From Emticicia sp043780375 (GTDB lineage: Bacteria > Bacteroidota > Bacteroidia > Cytophagales > Spirosomataceae): a DNA stretch of 59,485 nt. The notes beneath the pieces were generated by a model that saw only the letters and a list, made by a program, of their open reading frames with translations, was not told the DNA's origin and searched no databases. Each line of letters starts with the position of its first letter. Within the stretch, counting starts at the first letter, position 1. This document shows positions 9,401 to 17,191 of this stretch, piece after piece. The stretch lies in the NCBI RefSeq assembly GCF_043780375.1, contig NZ_JAYWCU010000226.1, positions 1 to 59,485 on the forward strand, written 5' to 3'. The position numbers were made by a program, and so were the translations under genes.

Positions 9401-9744
9401 GCTTTTGGGAGAATTTCTAATAAAACAACCTCCAACTCTTTATTTCGGTCTAATTTGAGAGCATCAATTTGTTTGAAAGCCACTTCTTTTTCATCAACCT
9501 GCATATCAGGATTTTCGTCAATGTCTGCTTTCAAACTATCAATTTGAGTGTCGATATGCGAAAGTCTTTGAGCTATATAATCTTGTAATTCAATTGTTTT
9601 TGCCCGCAACTCATCGTGTGAAAGGTCGGCAAGTTTAACAAACTCATCATTGGTGAGCTTTACATAAGGTTGTAGTTCCTTGTTATCTTTGTCAGATTTC
9701 GACCCGAAAATCTGTGTAATTCCTTTTGTTAAAAAATTAAGCAT
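6424..9744 (-). CDS. secA: Preprotein translocase ATPase SecA
   Basis: Motor that drives proteins through SecYEG. The start chosen gives MLNFLTKGITQIFG at 9744; the extra 30 upstream codons begin at a TTG and lack family similarity. Visible are the nucleotide-binding loop MATGEGKTLVA (about 196-206), DEVDSVLVDDARTPLIISG, the preprotein-crosslinking region, AGRGTDIKL and the arginine-finger segment QLRGRAGRQGDPG. At 1106 aa it has the long form usual in Bacteroidota. The C-terminus ends KAVLVE without the CxCxSGx8CH/C zinc-binding SecB motif seen in many SecA proteins. A short upstream ORF lies in its leader. Confidence 0.98.
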   Translation of the reverse strand: MLNFLTKGITQIFGSKSDKDNKELQPYVKLTNDEFVKLADLSHDELRAKTIELQDYIAQRLSHIDTQIDSLKADIDENPDMQVDEKEVAFKQIDALKLDRNKELEVVLLEILPKAFAVIKETARRFSENPSITVTATHLDRELAMRKSHITIEGDKAIWQNQWMAAGNLMAWNMVHYDVQIIGGAALHKGKISEMATGEGKTLVATFPAFLNALAGKGVHIVTVNDYLARRDSEWMGPIFEFNGITCECIDKYPANTSARREAYRAGICYGTNNEFGFDYLRDNMVNDPEELVQREHHYAMVDEVDSVLVDDARTPLIISGPMARTGDEELFLSLKPRIQRIVDVQKTLTNGYLNEAKKLIAAGNKKDGGLALFRAFRGLPKNKPLIKFLSEFGMKAVLQETEAIYLSENQKLMPEADAPLYFTIDEKNNSIELTDKGIDFLTGESEDHSFFVMPDLGVDLATIAKSTDLNEQEKIVKKDELIRDYSTKAERIHAVNQLLKAFTLFEKDVEYVVMENKVMIVDEQTGRIMDGRRWSDGLHQAVEAKENVKVEDSTQTYATITLQNYFRMYHKLAGMTGTAETEAGEFWKIYKLDVVSIPTNRNIVRNDQEDKVYKTVREKYNAVVDEITELVSIGRPVLVGTTSVENSEILSRMLTLRKVQHQVLNAKQHAREADIVAEAGKSGTVTIATNMAGRGTDIKLTTESKTAGGLAIIGTERHDSRRVDRQLRGRAGRQGDPGTSQFFVSLEDQLMRLFGSDRIASVMDKMGMEEGEVIQHSMITNSIERAQKKVEENNFGTRKRLIEYDDVMNIQRDTIYKRRKNALFGDRLSLDIANIMYDTCSDIIMNAEGNYDEFELRCLQKLAMQPEIARGEFSKGNPKLIDRLYQQAERAYKTKNDEIRKNMVPVLQNVLKDRRALVDEPFIAIIGDGNQNIGLYCNLKGAVDSDGRDLIKEIEKHISLSVIDQEWKEHLRDMDDLKQSVQNASYEQKDPLLIYKFEAVELFKNFLNKVNADTVGFLMKAGVVEMRFQQLAPIKAETPKLQTNKTNEEGGSSDSVARLSPLRNIKIADRNQRVSVQYKDGTVKRDVKYKHVEDDVIAGKAVLVE

Positions 9745-9761
9745 TTTATGTGTTTTGTTCG

Positions 9762-9860
9762 TTAATTCTCTGTTTTTATGAATCTTTCTTTTATCAAATA
9801 CCTTTCCAAAAGCAAAAAACTGACAATTTGGCAAGTTTTTAGTGGCTGATACTCAGGCAT
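9762..9860 (-). other. Upstream ORF in the secA leader (32 codons)
   Basis: The ATG-started frame encodes 32 residues with a hydrophobic centre (IVSFLLLERYLI). It begins shortly after the predicted transcription start and ends 17 bases before the secA ATG. Coding status is unproven. Confidence 0.3.
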
Positions 9861-9877
9861 TTGTCTTTTTAAGAATA

Positions 9878-9885
9878 CAAATTTA
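9878..9885 (-). promoter_or_regulatory. -7 box TAAATTTG for secA
   Basis: Exact TAnnTTTG match on the minus strand, about 130 bases upstream of secA. A TTG lies 22 bases upstream of the box, so the -33 element is imperfect. The 9745-10106 gap otherwise holds only the short uORF and a possible leuA terminator. Confidence 0.5.
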
Positions 9886-10029
9886 ACCTTTTATGACAGT
9901 TTAATAACAACAAATTGCGGGAATATTACTGAAAGGTAAATAGAAGATTTGATAAGCGGTTATTATTGTAGGAAAAGTGAGGTGTTTATGGAGGCAAGTT
10001 TTTTGCAGAAACCTAAAAGCCTTTTAATG

Positions 10030-10088
10030 AAAAAAATTATGAACTAAGACTTAAAGCACAATAATTGCCATAATTATTAATTCATAAC
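10030..10088 (-). terminator. Possible terminator after leuA
   Basis: An inner stem AATAATT/AATTATT and an outer stem TTATGAA/TTCATAA are followed on the minus strand by seven T. It is AT-rich and weak. Confidence 0.35.
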
Positions 10089-10106
10089 TTTTAAATTCTT
10101 GATTTT

Positions 10107-11249
10107 TTACGCCCGCATCAACTTCATCAAATCTTTGTCATTTACTTCTTTGATTTCGTCGGCTAATGTTAAGAAACGCTTGTATGTATCATCTAAAATA
10201 GGTTTTTCGAGTTTAAAGCCAAGCATTTCGAGGCGATGTCTTAACGCATGGCGACCACTTCTTGCAGTTAGAACAATCGAAGATTTTGGCACTCCCACTT
10301 CCTGCGGACTCATGATTTCGTAAGTATCGGTGTGTTTCAAGAAACCATCTTGATGAATGCCTGACGAGTGAGCAAAAGCATTTCGTCCTACAATCGCTTT
10401 GTTTGCTTGTACTTGCATACGCATGGTTTGAGAAACCAAATTACTCATCGGAAACAACATCGTACTGTCAATATCAGTATGGTAGCCAAGCGATTTATGA
10501 ACTTTCAAAATCATGGCAACTTCTTCCAACGAAGTATTTCCTGCACGCTCGCCAATGCCATTGATTGTAACTTCCACCTGCCTTGCCCCCGCCTGAATTC
10601 CTGCAATAGTATTGGCAGTTGCCATTCCTAAGTCATTATGATTGTGCATCGAAATGATTGCTTTATCAATATTCGGTACGTTATTCATTAAGTAAGAAAT
10701 TCGGTCAAACATTTCATTTGGCAACACGTACCCAGTGGTATCAGGTAAATTTACAACCGTTGCTCCAGCTTTTATGACTTGTTCGGTCAATCTTGCAAGA
10801 AACTCTAAATCTGCACGACCAGAATCTTCAGCATAAAACTCCACATCATCAACAAATTTTCGGGCGTGCTTTACAGCATCAATCGCTTGCTCAATAATTG
10901 CTTCTCGGTTACTATTAAATTTATATTTGATGTGAATATCAGAAGCCCCAATGCCTGTGTGAATACGTGGGCGTTTGGCAAATTTGAGGGCTTCACCGGC
11001 ACATTCAATATCACCTTTTACGGCACGGGATAAGGCACAAACGGTTGTTTCAGTAACAGCTTTTGAAACTTCTACAACCGAACGAAAATCGCCGGGACTC
11101 GAAATTGGAAATCCAGCCTCAATAACATCAACACCGAGTTTTTCGAGTTCTCTGGCAATCATTACTTTCTCATCGGTCGTTAATTGACAACCTGGAACTT
11201 GCTCGCCATCTCGTAAGGTGGTATCGAAAACATAAATTTTCTGACTCAT
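10107..11249 (-). CDS. leuA: 2-isopropylmalate synthase, short form without regulatory domain
   Basis: Condenses acetyl-CoA with 2-oxoisovalerate, the first committed step to leucine. The TIM-barrel motifs are intact: FDTTLRDGEQVPG at 8-20, metal-binding HNHND at 202-206, and EVTINGIGERAGN, followed by the HSSGIHQDG segment. At 380 aa it ends about 130 residues short of classical LeuA (about 510) and lacks the C-terminal LeuA_dimer domain that binds leucine. Homocitrate- or citramalate-synthase-like activity cannot be excluded by sequence alone. The Leu-rich leader peptide and terminator upstream support leucine synthesis and transcriptional rather than allosteric control. It is monocistronic here. 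Confidence 0.85.
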   Translation of the reverse strand: MSQKIYVFDTTLRDGEQVPGCQLTTDEKVMIARELEKLGVDVIEAGFPISSPGDFRSVVEVSKAVTETTVCALSRAVKGDIECAGEALKFAKRPRIHTGIGASDIHIKYKFNSNREAIIEQAIDAVKHARKFVDDVEFYAEDSGRADLEFLARLTEQVIKAGATVVNLPDTTGYVLPNEMFDRISYLMNNVPNIDKAIISMHNHNDLGMATANTIAGIQAGARQVEVTINGIGERAGNTSLEEVAMILKVHKSLGYHTDIDSTMLFPMSNLVSQTMRMQVQANKAIVGRNAFAHSSGIHQDGFLKHTDTYEIMSPQEVGVPKSSIVLTARSGRHALRHRLEMLGFKLEKPILDDTYKRFLTLADEIKEVNDKDLMKLMRA

Positions 11250-11298
11250 TTTGAATGAGATTTATATTAATTAAGTGAGTATTTATATCGTTTTCACC

Positions 11299-11334
11299 AA
11301 AAAGCCCTTTCTTACGCTGCAAGAAAGGGCTTTT
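11299..11334 (-). terminator. Terminator/attenuator hairpin upstream of leuA
   Basis: Perfect 14-bp arms AAAAGCCCTTTCTT and AAGAAAGGGCTTTT surround a 7-base loop, with a T run on the minus strand. It sits between the leuA promoter and leuA, so it must be read through for expression. The leader segment AGCCCTTT (11364-11371) duplicates the 5' arm and could compete for the 3' arm. Confidence 0.8.
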
Positions 11335-11356
11335 GTATATACAAAGTCTCCATTTC

Positions 11357-11413
11357 TCACACCAAAGGGCTGAGTTGCAGGAGTAGTGAAATTGCGATTG
11401 ACGAATGTTTCAA
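11357..11413 (-). CDS. Putative leucine-rich leader peptide of leuA
   Basis: An 18-codon ORF starts with TTG a few bases after the predicted transcription start and reads MKHSSIAISLLLQLSPLV. Three consecutive leucines are written CTA-CTC-CTG and two more follow as CTC and TTG; the CTA, CTC and CTG codons are unusual in this AT-rich DNA. It stops 23 bases before the terminator hairpin. The non-ATG start is the weak point: the frame has an in-frame stop five codons upstream and no ATG. By analogy with classical attenuation, stalling at Leu codons would prevent termination, but the alternative RNA pairing is not fully resolved. Confidence 0.55.
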   Translation of the reverse strand: MKHSSIAISLLLQLSPLV

Positions 11414-11437
11414 TGGTTTTGTTTTTTATCAAGAGTA

Positions 11438-11468
11438 CAAATTTAGTAGAATATTTTTTTTAGGCAAA
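11438..11468 (-). promoter_or_regulatory. Bacteroidota promoter of the leuA leader
   Basis: On the minus strand TTTG (11468-11465), a 19-base spacer and TAAATTTG (11445-11438) match the consensus perfectly. The transcript would start near 11431, about 18 bases before the leader TTG. Confidence 0.85.
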
Positions 11469-11651
11469 AACTTCTTAATATTTTTTTTGGTATCATATTT
11501 ATTGTAGTATTATTGAGATTTAGGAAAAACGAGCGATTTTCTTGTCTTAAAGCATTATCTATCAGTTCTTTAGATCTAAAAATAGTATAGTTTAATGATT
11601 GTTTTTTAAATTATCAAAATACTTTATTCTGCAATTCTCATAAAAAGTTAG

Positions 11652-11659
11652 TATTTTTG
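11652..11659 (+). promoter_or_regulatory. -7 box TATTTTTG for pyk
   Basis: Exact TAnnTTTG match 37 bases before the pyk ATG. It overlaps an in-frame GTG at 11661, so that GTG would be at or before the transcription start and is not used. The rest of the 11250-11696 gap holds the leuA leader elements; nothing else was seen. Confidence 0.55.
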
Positions 11660-11696
11660 TGTGATTCCTAAGCCGAAGAAAAATTTTATTTTAGTT

Positions 11697-13145
11697 ATGC
11701 AAAGAAAAACAAAAATTGTAGCAACACTCGGGCCTGCATCCGAAAGCGAAGAAATGATATTGGCATTGGCAAAAGCTGGTGTAAATGTTTTCAGATTAAA
11801 TTTTTCGCACGGTACACACGAAGACCACCAAATTAGAATTAACCGAATTCGTAAAATCAACGAAGAGCATGGTTATCAATGTGCCATTTTGCAAGATTTA
11901 CAAGGTCCAAAAATCAGAATAGGTTTGATGGAAACAGGTAATGATGGCGTTGAAATTTTTGCGGGGAATATTTTAAGATTTGCCAGTGATGATATAATCG
12001 GAAATGCCGACAGAGTAAGCACACCGTACAAAGGAATGTATAATGATGTGCAAGTAGGCGAACGAATTTTGATGGATGATGGAAAATTGGAGGTAAAAGT
12101 AATAGGTAAAGATGGTACTGATGTAATCACAGAAGTGGTTTATGGTGGACTTTTGAAGCAAAAGAAAGGTGTAAATTTACCAAATACCAATATTTCTCAA
12201 CCGTCTGTAACAGATAAAGACTGGGAAGATTTGAAATTTGGCTTGGCAAATGACGTAGATTGGGTAGCATTATCGTTTGTGCGTACTGCCGAAGAAATTC
12301 AGGCTATTCAACAATATATTAAAGACCAAGGTAAGTTTGCCAAAGTAATAGCCAAAGTAGAAAAGCCAGAGGCAATTACAAATATGGAGGCCATTGTAAA
12401 CGCCAGTGATGCAATTATGGTTGCTCGTGGCGATTTGGGCGTAGAGCTTCCTTCAGAAGATGTACCGATGATTCAGAAGCGTTTGGTAGAAATGTCTAAT
12501 TTAGCAGGAAAACCTGTTATTGTAGCAACCCAAATGCTTGAAAGTATGATTGATAGCCCTCGTCCGACTCGTGCGGAAGTTGGTGATGTTGCCAATGCAG
12601 TACTTGATGGTGCTGATGCCGTAATGTTGAGTGCAGAAAGTGCTTCGGGAAAATATCCGATTTTGGCAGTTGAAACAATGGTTAATACGATTGTAAAAGT
12701 TGAAGAATTGGCCGATGAGAAAAAACTGTACTTCCGCCATCATACTCGTGTAACTGAAGATAGTTATCAATCGAAAGAGAAAGAAAATGATAATGTTGTG
12801 ATGACAGCTTGTCGTTTGGCTCGTGACCTGAAAGTAAAAGCAATTATCGGTTTTACAACTTCGGGCTATACTGCCGTCAGATTGTCTCATCACCGACCAA
12901 AGGCGGGTTTATTTATTTTTACGGGAAATAAGCAATTAGCCACTCAATTAAGTCTATATTCGGGCGTGCAGGTATTTGTTATTGATCAAATAAAAGGCAA
13001 AAATGTTGAGGAAGTTGTTGATACAGTTAAAGACTTTTTAGTAGAAAAAGGCGAATTAACCAAAGGAGATTTGTTTATCAATACTTTAAGTTTACCATTA
13101 CAGAATAACAATAGAACCAATACTGTTAAGTTGAGTAAGGTGTAA
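11697..13145 (+). CDS. pyk: Pyruvate kinase
   Basis: Transfers phosphate from phosphoenolpyruvate to ADP, the last step of glycolysis. The ATG at 11697 gives the standard start MQRKTKIVATLGPAS. Key motifs are NFSHGTHEDH, the metal/substrate lysine region AKVEKPEAI, MVARGDLGVELP, and the signature RPTRAEVGDVANAVLDGADAVMLS. The C-terminal effector-binding domain is present; total 482 aa. It is monocistronic, with a strong terminator downstream. Confidence 0.97.
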   Translation: MQRKTKIVATLGPASESEEMILALAKAGVNVFRLNFSHGTHEDHQIRINRIRKINEEHGYQCAILQDLQGPKIRIGLMETGNDGVEIFAGNILRFASDDIIGNADRVSTPYKGMYNDVQVGERILMDDGKLEVKVIGKDGTDVITEVVYGGLLKQKKGVNLPNTNISQPSVTDKDWEDLKFGLANDVDWVALSFVRTAEEIQAIQQYIKDQGKFAKVIAKVEKPEAITNMEAIVNASDAIMVARGDLGVELPSEDVPMIQKRLVEMSNLAGKPVIVATQMLESMIDSPRPTRAEVGDVANAVLDGADAVMLSAESASGKYPILAVETMVNTIVKVEELADEKKLYFRHHTRVTEDSYQSKEKENDNVVMTACRLARDLKVKAIIGFTTSGYTAVRLSHHRPKAGLFIFTGNKQLATQLSLYSGVQVFVIDQIKGKNVEEVVDTVKDFLVEKGELTKGDLFINTLSLPLQNNNRTNTVKLSKV

Positions 13146-13153
13146 ACTCCAGC

Positions 13154-13170
13154 CGACTGCCCTAAATGGG
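13154..13170 (+). repeat. REP-like repeat fragment CGACTGCCCTAAATGGG
   Basis: A 17-base block just after the pyk stop, matched at 16 of 17 positions at 31584-31600. It contains the small inverted repeat CCCTAAATGGG. Confidence 0.55.
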
Positions 13171-13195
13171 GGGTGAAAAATCAAGCGATATTTAC

Positions 13196-13232
13196 AAAAA
13201 AGTCTTTTTCTTATAAGAAAAAGACTTTTTTT
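13196..13232. terminator. Bidirectional terminator between pyk and lipoprotein gene
   Basis: AAAAAGTCTTTTTCTT and its complement form a long stem with a tiny loop and flanking A and T runs; it fits both convergent genes. Confidence 0.85.
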
Positions 13233-13246
13233 GTCTTCACCCGCCA

Positions 13247-14026
13247 TTATGGCTTTGATGTGTTTTTTCGTACCAAAAGCATTATTGGTAGTCCATGATG
13301 AAAAATTGGTTTTTCATCATGGTCATTTATTTGCTTTAATTCAAAAACAGTAATTGTATCATTTTTTGAGCGAAAGCCATATTGGTCGGATTTCTCTTTG
13401 TTTCCAAAGAAAACCACATCGCCATCTTCATTATCGGCACAATCGCCATTGACACAAACAGTATAATTCTGGTATTTTTCCCAGCCTTTTATTTTTCCAA
13501 ATTTACTAAAAACAGTGCTTTTTTGCGTAGAAAGGTGTTCAAATATCTCCCAATTACCTTCAAAAGTAGCCTTATTTACCGCAGCAGGAAATGCAACTTT
13601 GGGGGTATAACTTTTATCAATCAAATTACTATCTGCACGAACGAATCGAAAAACTCTATTTAAAGTTTTATCGATAAAAAAGAGTGTTTTATCAATTGAG
13701 GAATAAACAATTTCGGTTTCGGCATCCTGGTTGAGCTTCAAGCGAAGAGTATCGCCAGTGCGTTTAATTGGTAAATTTGAAAACTCAACTTGACCATTAA
13801 ATACAAATAGAGAATCTCCATTTTTTTTGTCGAAAACTAATTCTGTGGCATAAAAAGGTAGGTTGTCGGCAACTTGTTTTGGAGAATGATTGTTTTGCAA
13901 AGCATCTAAATATTCTTTGTTTAACCAATGTCCGTCGAGGTTTGTTGGTGTGGTTTCTATTAAATTAGAATTACATGCATTTAATAAAATACTCGAGATA
14001 ATGATTAGTAAATACGTTTTTTTCAT
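13247..14026 (-). CDS. Hypothetical lipoprotein
   Basis: The first 18 residues form a lipoprotein signal (MKKTYLLIIISSILLNAC) with lipobox LNAC, so it is probably anchored in the outer membrane or periplasmic leaflet. The remaining 240 residues carry two similar halves, each with a GxW start (DGHWLNKEYL near 30 and EGNWEIFEHL near 153), alternating beta strands and polar turns, suggestive of a lipocalin-like or other small barrel. No family is recognised with certainty. It is single, divergent from the MATE gene, with a -7 box upstream. Confidence 0.7.
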   Translation of the reverse strand: MKKTYLLIIISSILLNACNSNLIETTPTNLDGHWLNKEYLDALQNNHSPKQVADNLPFYATELVFDKKNGDSLFVFNGQVEFSNLPIKRTGDTLRLKLNQDAETEIVYSSIDKTLFFIDKTLNRVFRFVRADSNLIDKSYTPKVAFPAAVNKATFEGNWEIFEHLSTQKSTVFSKFGKIKGWEKYQNYTVCVNGDCADNEDGDVVFFGNKEKSDQYGFRSKNDTITVFELKQINDHDEKPIFHHGLPIMLLVRKNTSKP

Positions 14027-14048
14027 TGAAAAAGGAATAAATGAACTG

Positions 14049-14056
14049 CAAAGTTA
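14049..14056 (-). promoter_or_regulatory. -7 box TAACTTTG for the lipoprotein gene
   Basis: Exact TAnnTTTG match on the minus strand about 23 bases before the ATG. Confidence 0.45.
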
Positions 14057-14139
14057 AACATCATATAACGATTTATGACTAAATTTTTAGACCTTTGTCG
14101 CAAGCGTACAATTTATACAATTATTCGATAATCTTACAA

Positions 14140-15507
14140 ATGCCTATTTTTTCAAAAGTTTACGAAGACGAGATCAAGAAAACCTTTTCGCTTGCTTACC
14201 CGATTGTGGTGGCACAATTAGGTGTTATTTTGATGGGAGTTACTGATAATATTATGGTGGGGCGTTATATTGGCAAAATAGGTCTTGGTGCTGCGGGTAT
14301 TGCCAATTCTATTGCTTTTCTGATTGCTTCTATTGGTATAGGTGGGCTTTCAGTGGTTGCCCCGTTGATTTCTAAGGCAAAAGCTGAGCGAAATATTTCT
14401 GAAATTAACCGCCTTTTTCGGTCAGGAATTAAGGTGTCGTTGTTGTTTGGACTAATTTTAGGTTTAATAGGTTTTATTTGCATTTATTTCTTTGATATTT
14501 TTCAACAATCGCCCGAAATCAATCATCAAGCACCAACTTTCATGGCAATTATTATTATCTCGAATGTCTTTATGTTTGTTTTTGTTGCTGCCAAACAACT
14601 TTCCGACGGACTTTCTCGCACTTATGTTGCCATGATGATAACAGTAATTGGTTTGGTCATAAACTTAATATTTAATGTTTTATTGATAAATGGCTACGCA
14701 GGTTTTCCAAAATTAGGTTTAAATGGCTCGGCAACATCAACACTTATTACTCGAATTCTAATGTTGTTTGCTATGTTGGTTTATCTTTTCAAAAATTCAG
14801 CATTTAAAAGGTATCTTCAAAGTAAATATAACTCTTTGAAAACCTCTGATTTGGTTATAATGATATTTAAAATTGGAGTACCAAGTGGACTCCAGTTTTT
14901 CTTTGAAATTGCAGCATTTTCATTAGCTGTAATAATGATGGGGTGGTTTGGAGAAAACCAATTGGCAGCTCACCAAATAGCAATTAATGTGGCGGCAACT
15001 ACTTACATGATGGCGGCGGGTTTGGGTGTTGCAGGTGGAATACGAGTCGGAGAGGGGCGAGGCTTAAAAAGCACGCACAAAATCAGAATCTCAGCAAATG
15101 TTGCTTTTCTGTTGGTCATTGCATTTATGACTGCTATGATGTTGATTATTTTTATTTTAAATCGTTTTATTGTGGAATTATACATTTCTGACGTTGAAGT
15201 AATAAAAATTGCCGTAAAACTCATGTTGATTGCTGCCGTTTTTCAACTGTCAGATGGTATTCAAGTTGTTTCGCTGGGCGTTTTGCGTGGAATTTCGGAT
15301 ATAAATATTCCAACTTGGATAACAATGTTTGCTTATTGGGGTGTAGCTTTACCATTGGGCTATTTTCTTGGATTTACCTTGAAATTAGATGCAATTGGGA
15401 TTTGGATTGGTCTTTTGGCAGGGCTCACCATTTCAGCTATTTTATTAACCTTTCGTTTTTATCATTTGATTAAGATAATGAAAAAGGTTGACTACATTCA
15501 TTCATAG
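14140..15507 (+). CDS. MATE family efflux transporter
   Basis: Cation-coupled multidrug exporter of the inner membrane (NorM-like). The ATG at 14140 gives MPIFSKVYEDEIKKTFSLAYPIVVAQLGVILMG; the longer frame begins at a TTG. About 12 hydrophobic helices are arranged as two six-helix halves, with the family features VAQLGVILMGVTDNIMVG in TM1 and the matching motif in the second half (LAAHQIAINVAATTYMMAAGLGVAGGIRVGEG). 455 aa is typical. The substrate is unknown. It is followed by rnhB 50 bases downstream. Confidence 0.92.
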   Translation: MPIFSKVYEDEIKKTFSLAYPIVVAQLGVILMGVTDNIMVGRYIGKIGLGAAGIANSIAFLIASIGIGGLSVVAPLISKAKAERNISEINRLFRSGIKVSLLFGLILGLIGFICIYFFDIFQQSPEINHQAPTFMAIIIISNVFMFVFVAAKQLSDGLSRTYVAMMITVIGLVINLIFNVLLINGYAGFPKLGLNGSATSTLITRILMLFAMLVYLFKNSAFKRYLQSKYNSLKTSDLVIMIFKIGVPSGLQFFFEIAAFSLAVIMMGWFGENQLAAHQIAINVAATTYMMAAGLGVAGGIRVGEGRGLKSTHKIRISANVAFLLVIAFMTAMMLIIFILNRFIVELYISDVEVIKIAVKLMLIAAVFQLSDGIQVVSLGVLRGISDINIPTWITMFAYWGVALPLGYFLGFTLKLDAIGIWIGLLAGLTISAILLTFRFYHLIKIMKKVDYIHS

Positions 15508-15557
15508 TTTTTATTTCGCATAAACTCGTTGTATAATAAAAAATCACACATTGTTCC

Positions 15558-16133
15558 ATGCTCCGTTCACACTACAATATTGATGCCTTAGAAGCTGGTC
15601 TTGACGAAGCAGGTCGTGGTTGTTTGGCTGGACCCGTGGTAGCGGCGGCAGTCATTTTGCCGAAAGACTATACCCATCATTTACTTAATGATTCTAAACA
15701 ATTGAGTAAAATTCAGAGAAATATTTTAAGAATAGAAATTAAACGAGATGCATTGGCGTATGCCGTTGCGGAGGCATCACACGAAGAAATTGATAAAATA
15801 AATATTCTAAAAGCAAGTTTTTTGGCAATGCACCGAGCTATTGATAAACTCGTATTTCGACCAGAGCATTTGCTCATTGACGGCAATCGTTTTACACCAT
15901 ATCCTCTAATTTCGCATACATGTATTATAAAAGGTGATGCAAAGTTTTTATCTATTGCGGCAGCATCTATTCTTGCCAAAACCTATCGAGATGATTTGAT
16001 GGAAAAATTGGCTGAAGATTTTCCACACTATAAATGGCAGCAAAACGCTGGTTATCCAACGCAATTCCATAAAAAAGCGATAAAAGAGCATGGTTTTACG
16101 CCCTTTCATCGCCTTACTTTTAAAAGTGATTAA
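15558..16133 (+). CDS. rnhB: Ribonuclease HII
   Basis: Removes RNA from RNA-DNA hybrids and misincorporated ribonucleotides. GLDEAGRGCLAGPVVAAAVIL (residues 14-34) carries the catalytic DE pair; LLIDGNRF holds the next aspartate, and AAASILAKTYRD follows. At 191 aa it is full length. It ends one base from the convergent sugar-isomerase gene, leaving no room for a separate terminator. Confidence 0.95.
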   Translation: MLRSHYNIDALEAGLDEAGRGCLAGPVVAAAVILPKDYTHHLLNDSKQLSKIQRNILRIEIKRDALAYAVAEASHEEIDKINILKASFLAMHRAIDKLVFRPEHLLIDGNRFTPYPLISHTCIIKGDAKFLSIAAASILAKTYRDDLMEKLAEDFPHYKWQQNAGYPTQFHKKAIKEHGFTPFHRLTFKSD

Positions 16134-16134
16134 A

Positions 16135-16971
16135 TTAAAATTTCAATCCTTTCAAATAAACCGCATCGCTAGCCATACTTTCAATTGGTCCGATAGGATA
16201 TTGTTCTTGCTCCACCAAAAAGTATTTAATTCCGCTATCTTTGGCTGCTCTGAGTAGTATTTTATAGTCAATTATTCCAACAGCAAGGTCGGTTTGCTTT
16301 GGTTTTGGGTCTTTTGTTTCGAGCTGTTTAATATGGCAAAGTTCGTAACGATTGCCATATTGTTTCAAATGCTCAATACTATTTTCGCCAGCTGCTTCGC
16401 TCCAACACATATCCAACTCGAAGCAAACCAACGAAGGGTCAGTGTTTTCGAGTAAAATCTTCTGTCCTTTTACACCATTGGCATTTTGAAAAGAATAAGA
16501 ATGATTGTGATATCCATATTTTAAACCATGTTTTTTACAAATTTCTCCATTTTTAGTAAACGCCTCAGCTTTTTGTTTCCAAGCATCTGCCGAAGGCTGC
16601 ATTCCAATTGCAGGGCATATTACATAACTCAAACCCGCTTCAGCACATTTGGCTATCATTGCTTCGTTGGTATCGCCCAGCCCGAGATGTGTGCTTACCA
16701 TTTTTACGCCAATATCGCTCAAATAGCTCTTCGATTCTTTTGGTGTCATTCCCCAAAGAGGGTCTTTAGAGTAGCTTTCAAAATATTTATAACCCATATC
16801 TGCCAATTGCTTCATATACTCTTTCGGGTTTTTTGGAAGTACATCACGAATGCTGTATAACTGACAGCCAAATTTTTTGAGTGTACCTTTGGCTTCCAAA
16901 TCGGTAGTGATAAATGCCAAAGCCGCCAACGATGCCGATTGTTGTAGAAATGTTCTTCTGTTGATTATCAT
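16135..16971 (-). CDS. Sugar phosphate isomerase/epimerase-like TIM-barrel protein, exported
   Basis: Belongs to the xylose-isomerase-like AP-endonuclease-2 superfamily. The N-terminus NRRTFLQQSASLAALAF is a Tat-type signal, placing the protein in the periplasm. Metal-ligand-like residues follow in the barrel: YHNHSYSF, ELDMCWSEAAG, HIKQLETKD and the closing VEQEQYP. At 278 aa it matches the Bacteroidota secreted family often linked to uptake of sugar derivatives. The substrate is unknown. Confidence 0.8.
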   Translation of the reverse strand: MIINRRTFLQQSASLAALAFITTDLEAKGTLKKFGCQLYSIRDVLPKNPKEYMKQLADMGYKYFESYSKDPLWGMTPKESKSYLSDIGVKMVSTHLGLGDTNEAMIAKCAEAGLSYVICPAIGMQPSADAWKQKAEAFTKNGEICKKHGLKYGYHNHSYSFQNANGVKGQKILLENTDPSLVCFELDMCWSEAAGENSIEHLKQYGNRYELCHIKQLETKDPKPKQTDLAVGIIDYKILLRAAKDSGIKYFLVEQEQYPIGPIESMASDAVYLKGLKF

Positions 16972-17121
16972 GGTTTTTTATAAGGTTAAAAAATAAAGAT
17001 ATAGCAAGTTAGTGAAATCAAAGTTTAAAAATAAATAGAATAATAAAAAAGGCGGACTTTTAAAAAAGAACATACTTATGTGCTTGATTATCAATTATTT
17101 ATTTTGGTTTGTTTCCAACAG

Positions 17122-17166
17122 AAAAAGAGTAGCAACTGCCATTTTTGGCGATTACTACTCTTTTTT
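17122..17166. terminator. Terminator after the acyl-ACP desaturase gene
   Basis: A GAGTAG/CTACTC stem with inner GCC/GGC pairs, flanked by A and T runs. It lies just downstream of the desaturase stop on the minus strand. Confidence 0.75.
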
Positions 17167-17191
17167 GTAAAACAATTTTCAATATTTTACC

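Noticed and set aside
11281..11428. Long open frame on the minus strand through the leuA leader (starting LIKNKTIETF)
   Set aside because: It has no ATG and runs through the terminator stem; the Leu-rich frame in another register fits the attenuator better.
11661..11696. GTG start of pyruvate kinase at 11661
   Set aside because: It lies at or before the likely transcription start (overlapping the TATTTTTG box region) and would add residues not found in the family.
12501..12893. 130-codon minus-strand ORF opposite pyk
   Set aside because: Low-complexity translation mirrored from the pyk codons; no independent support.
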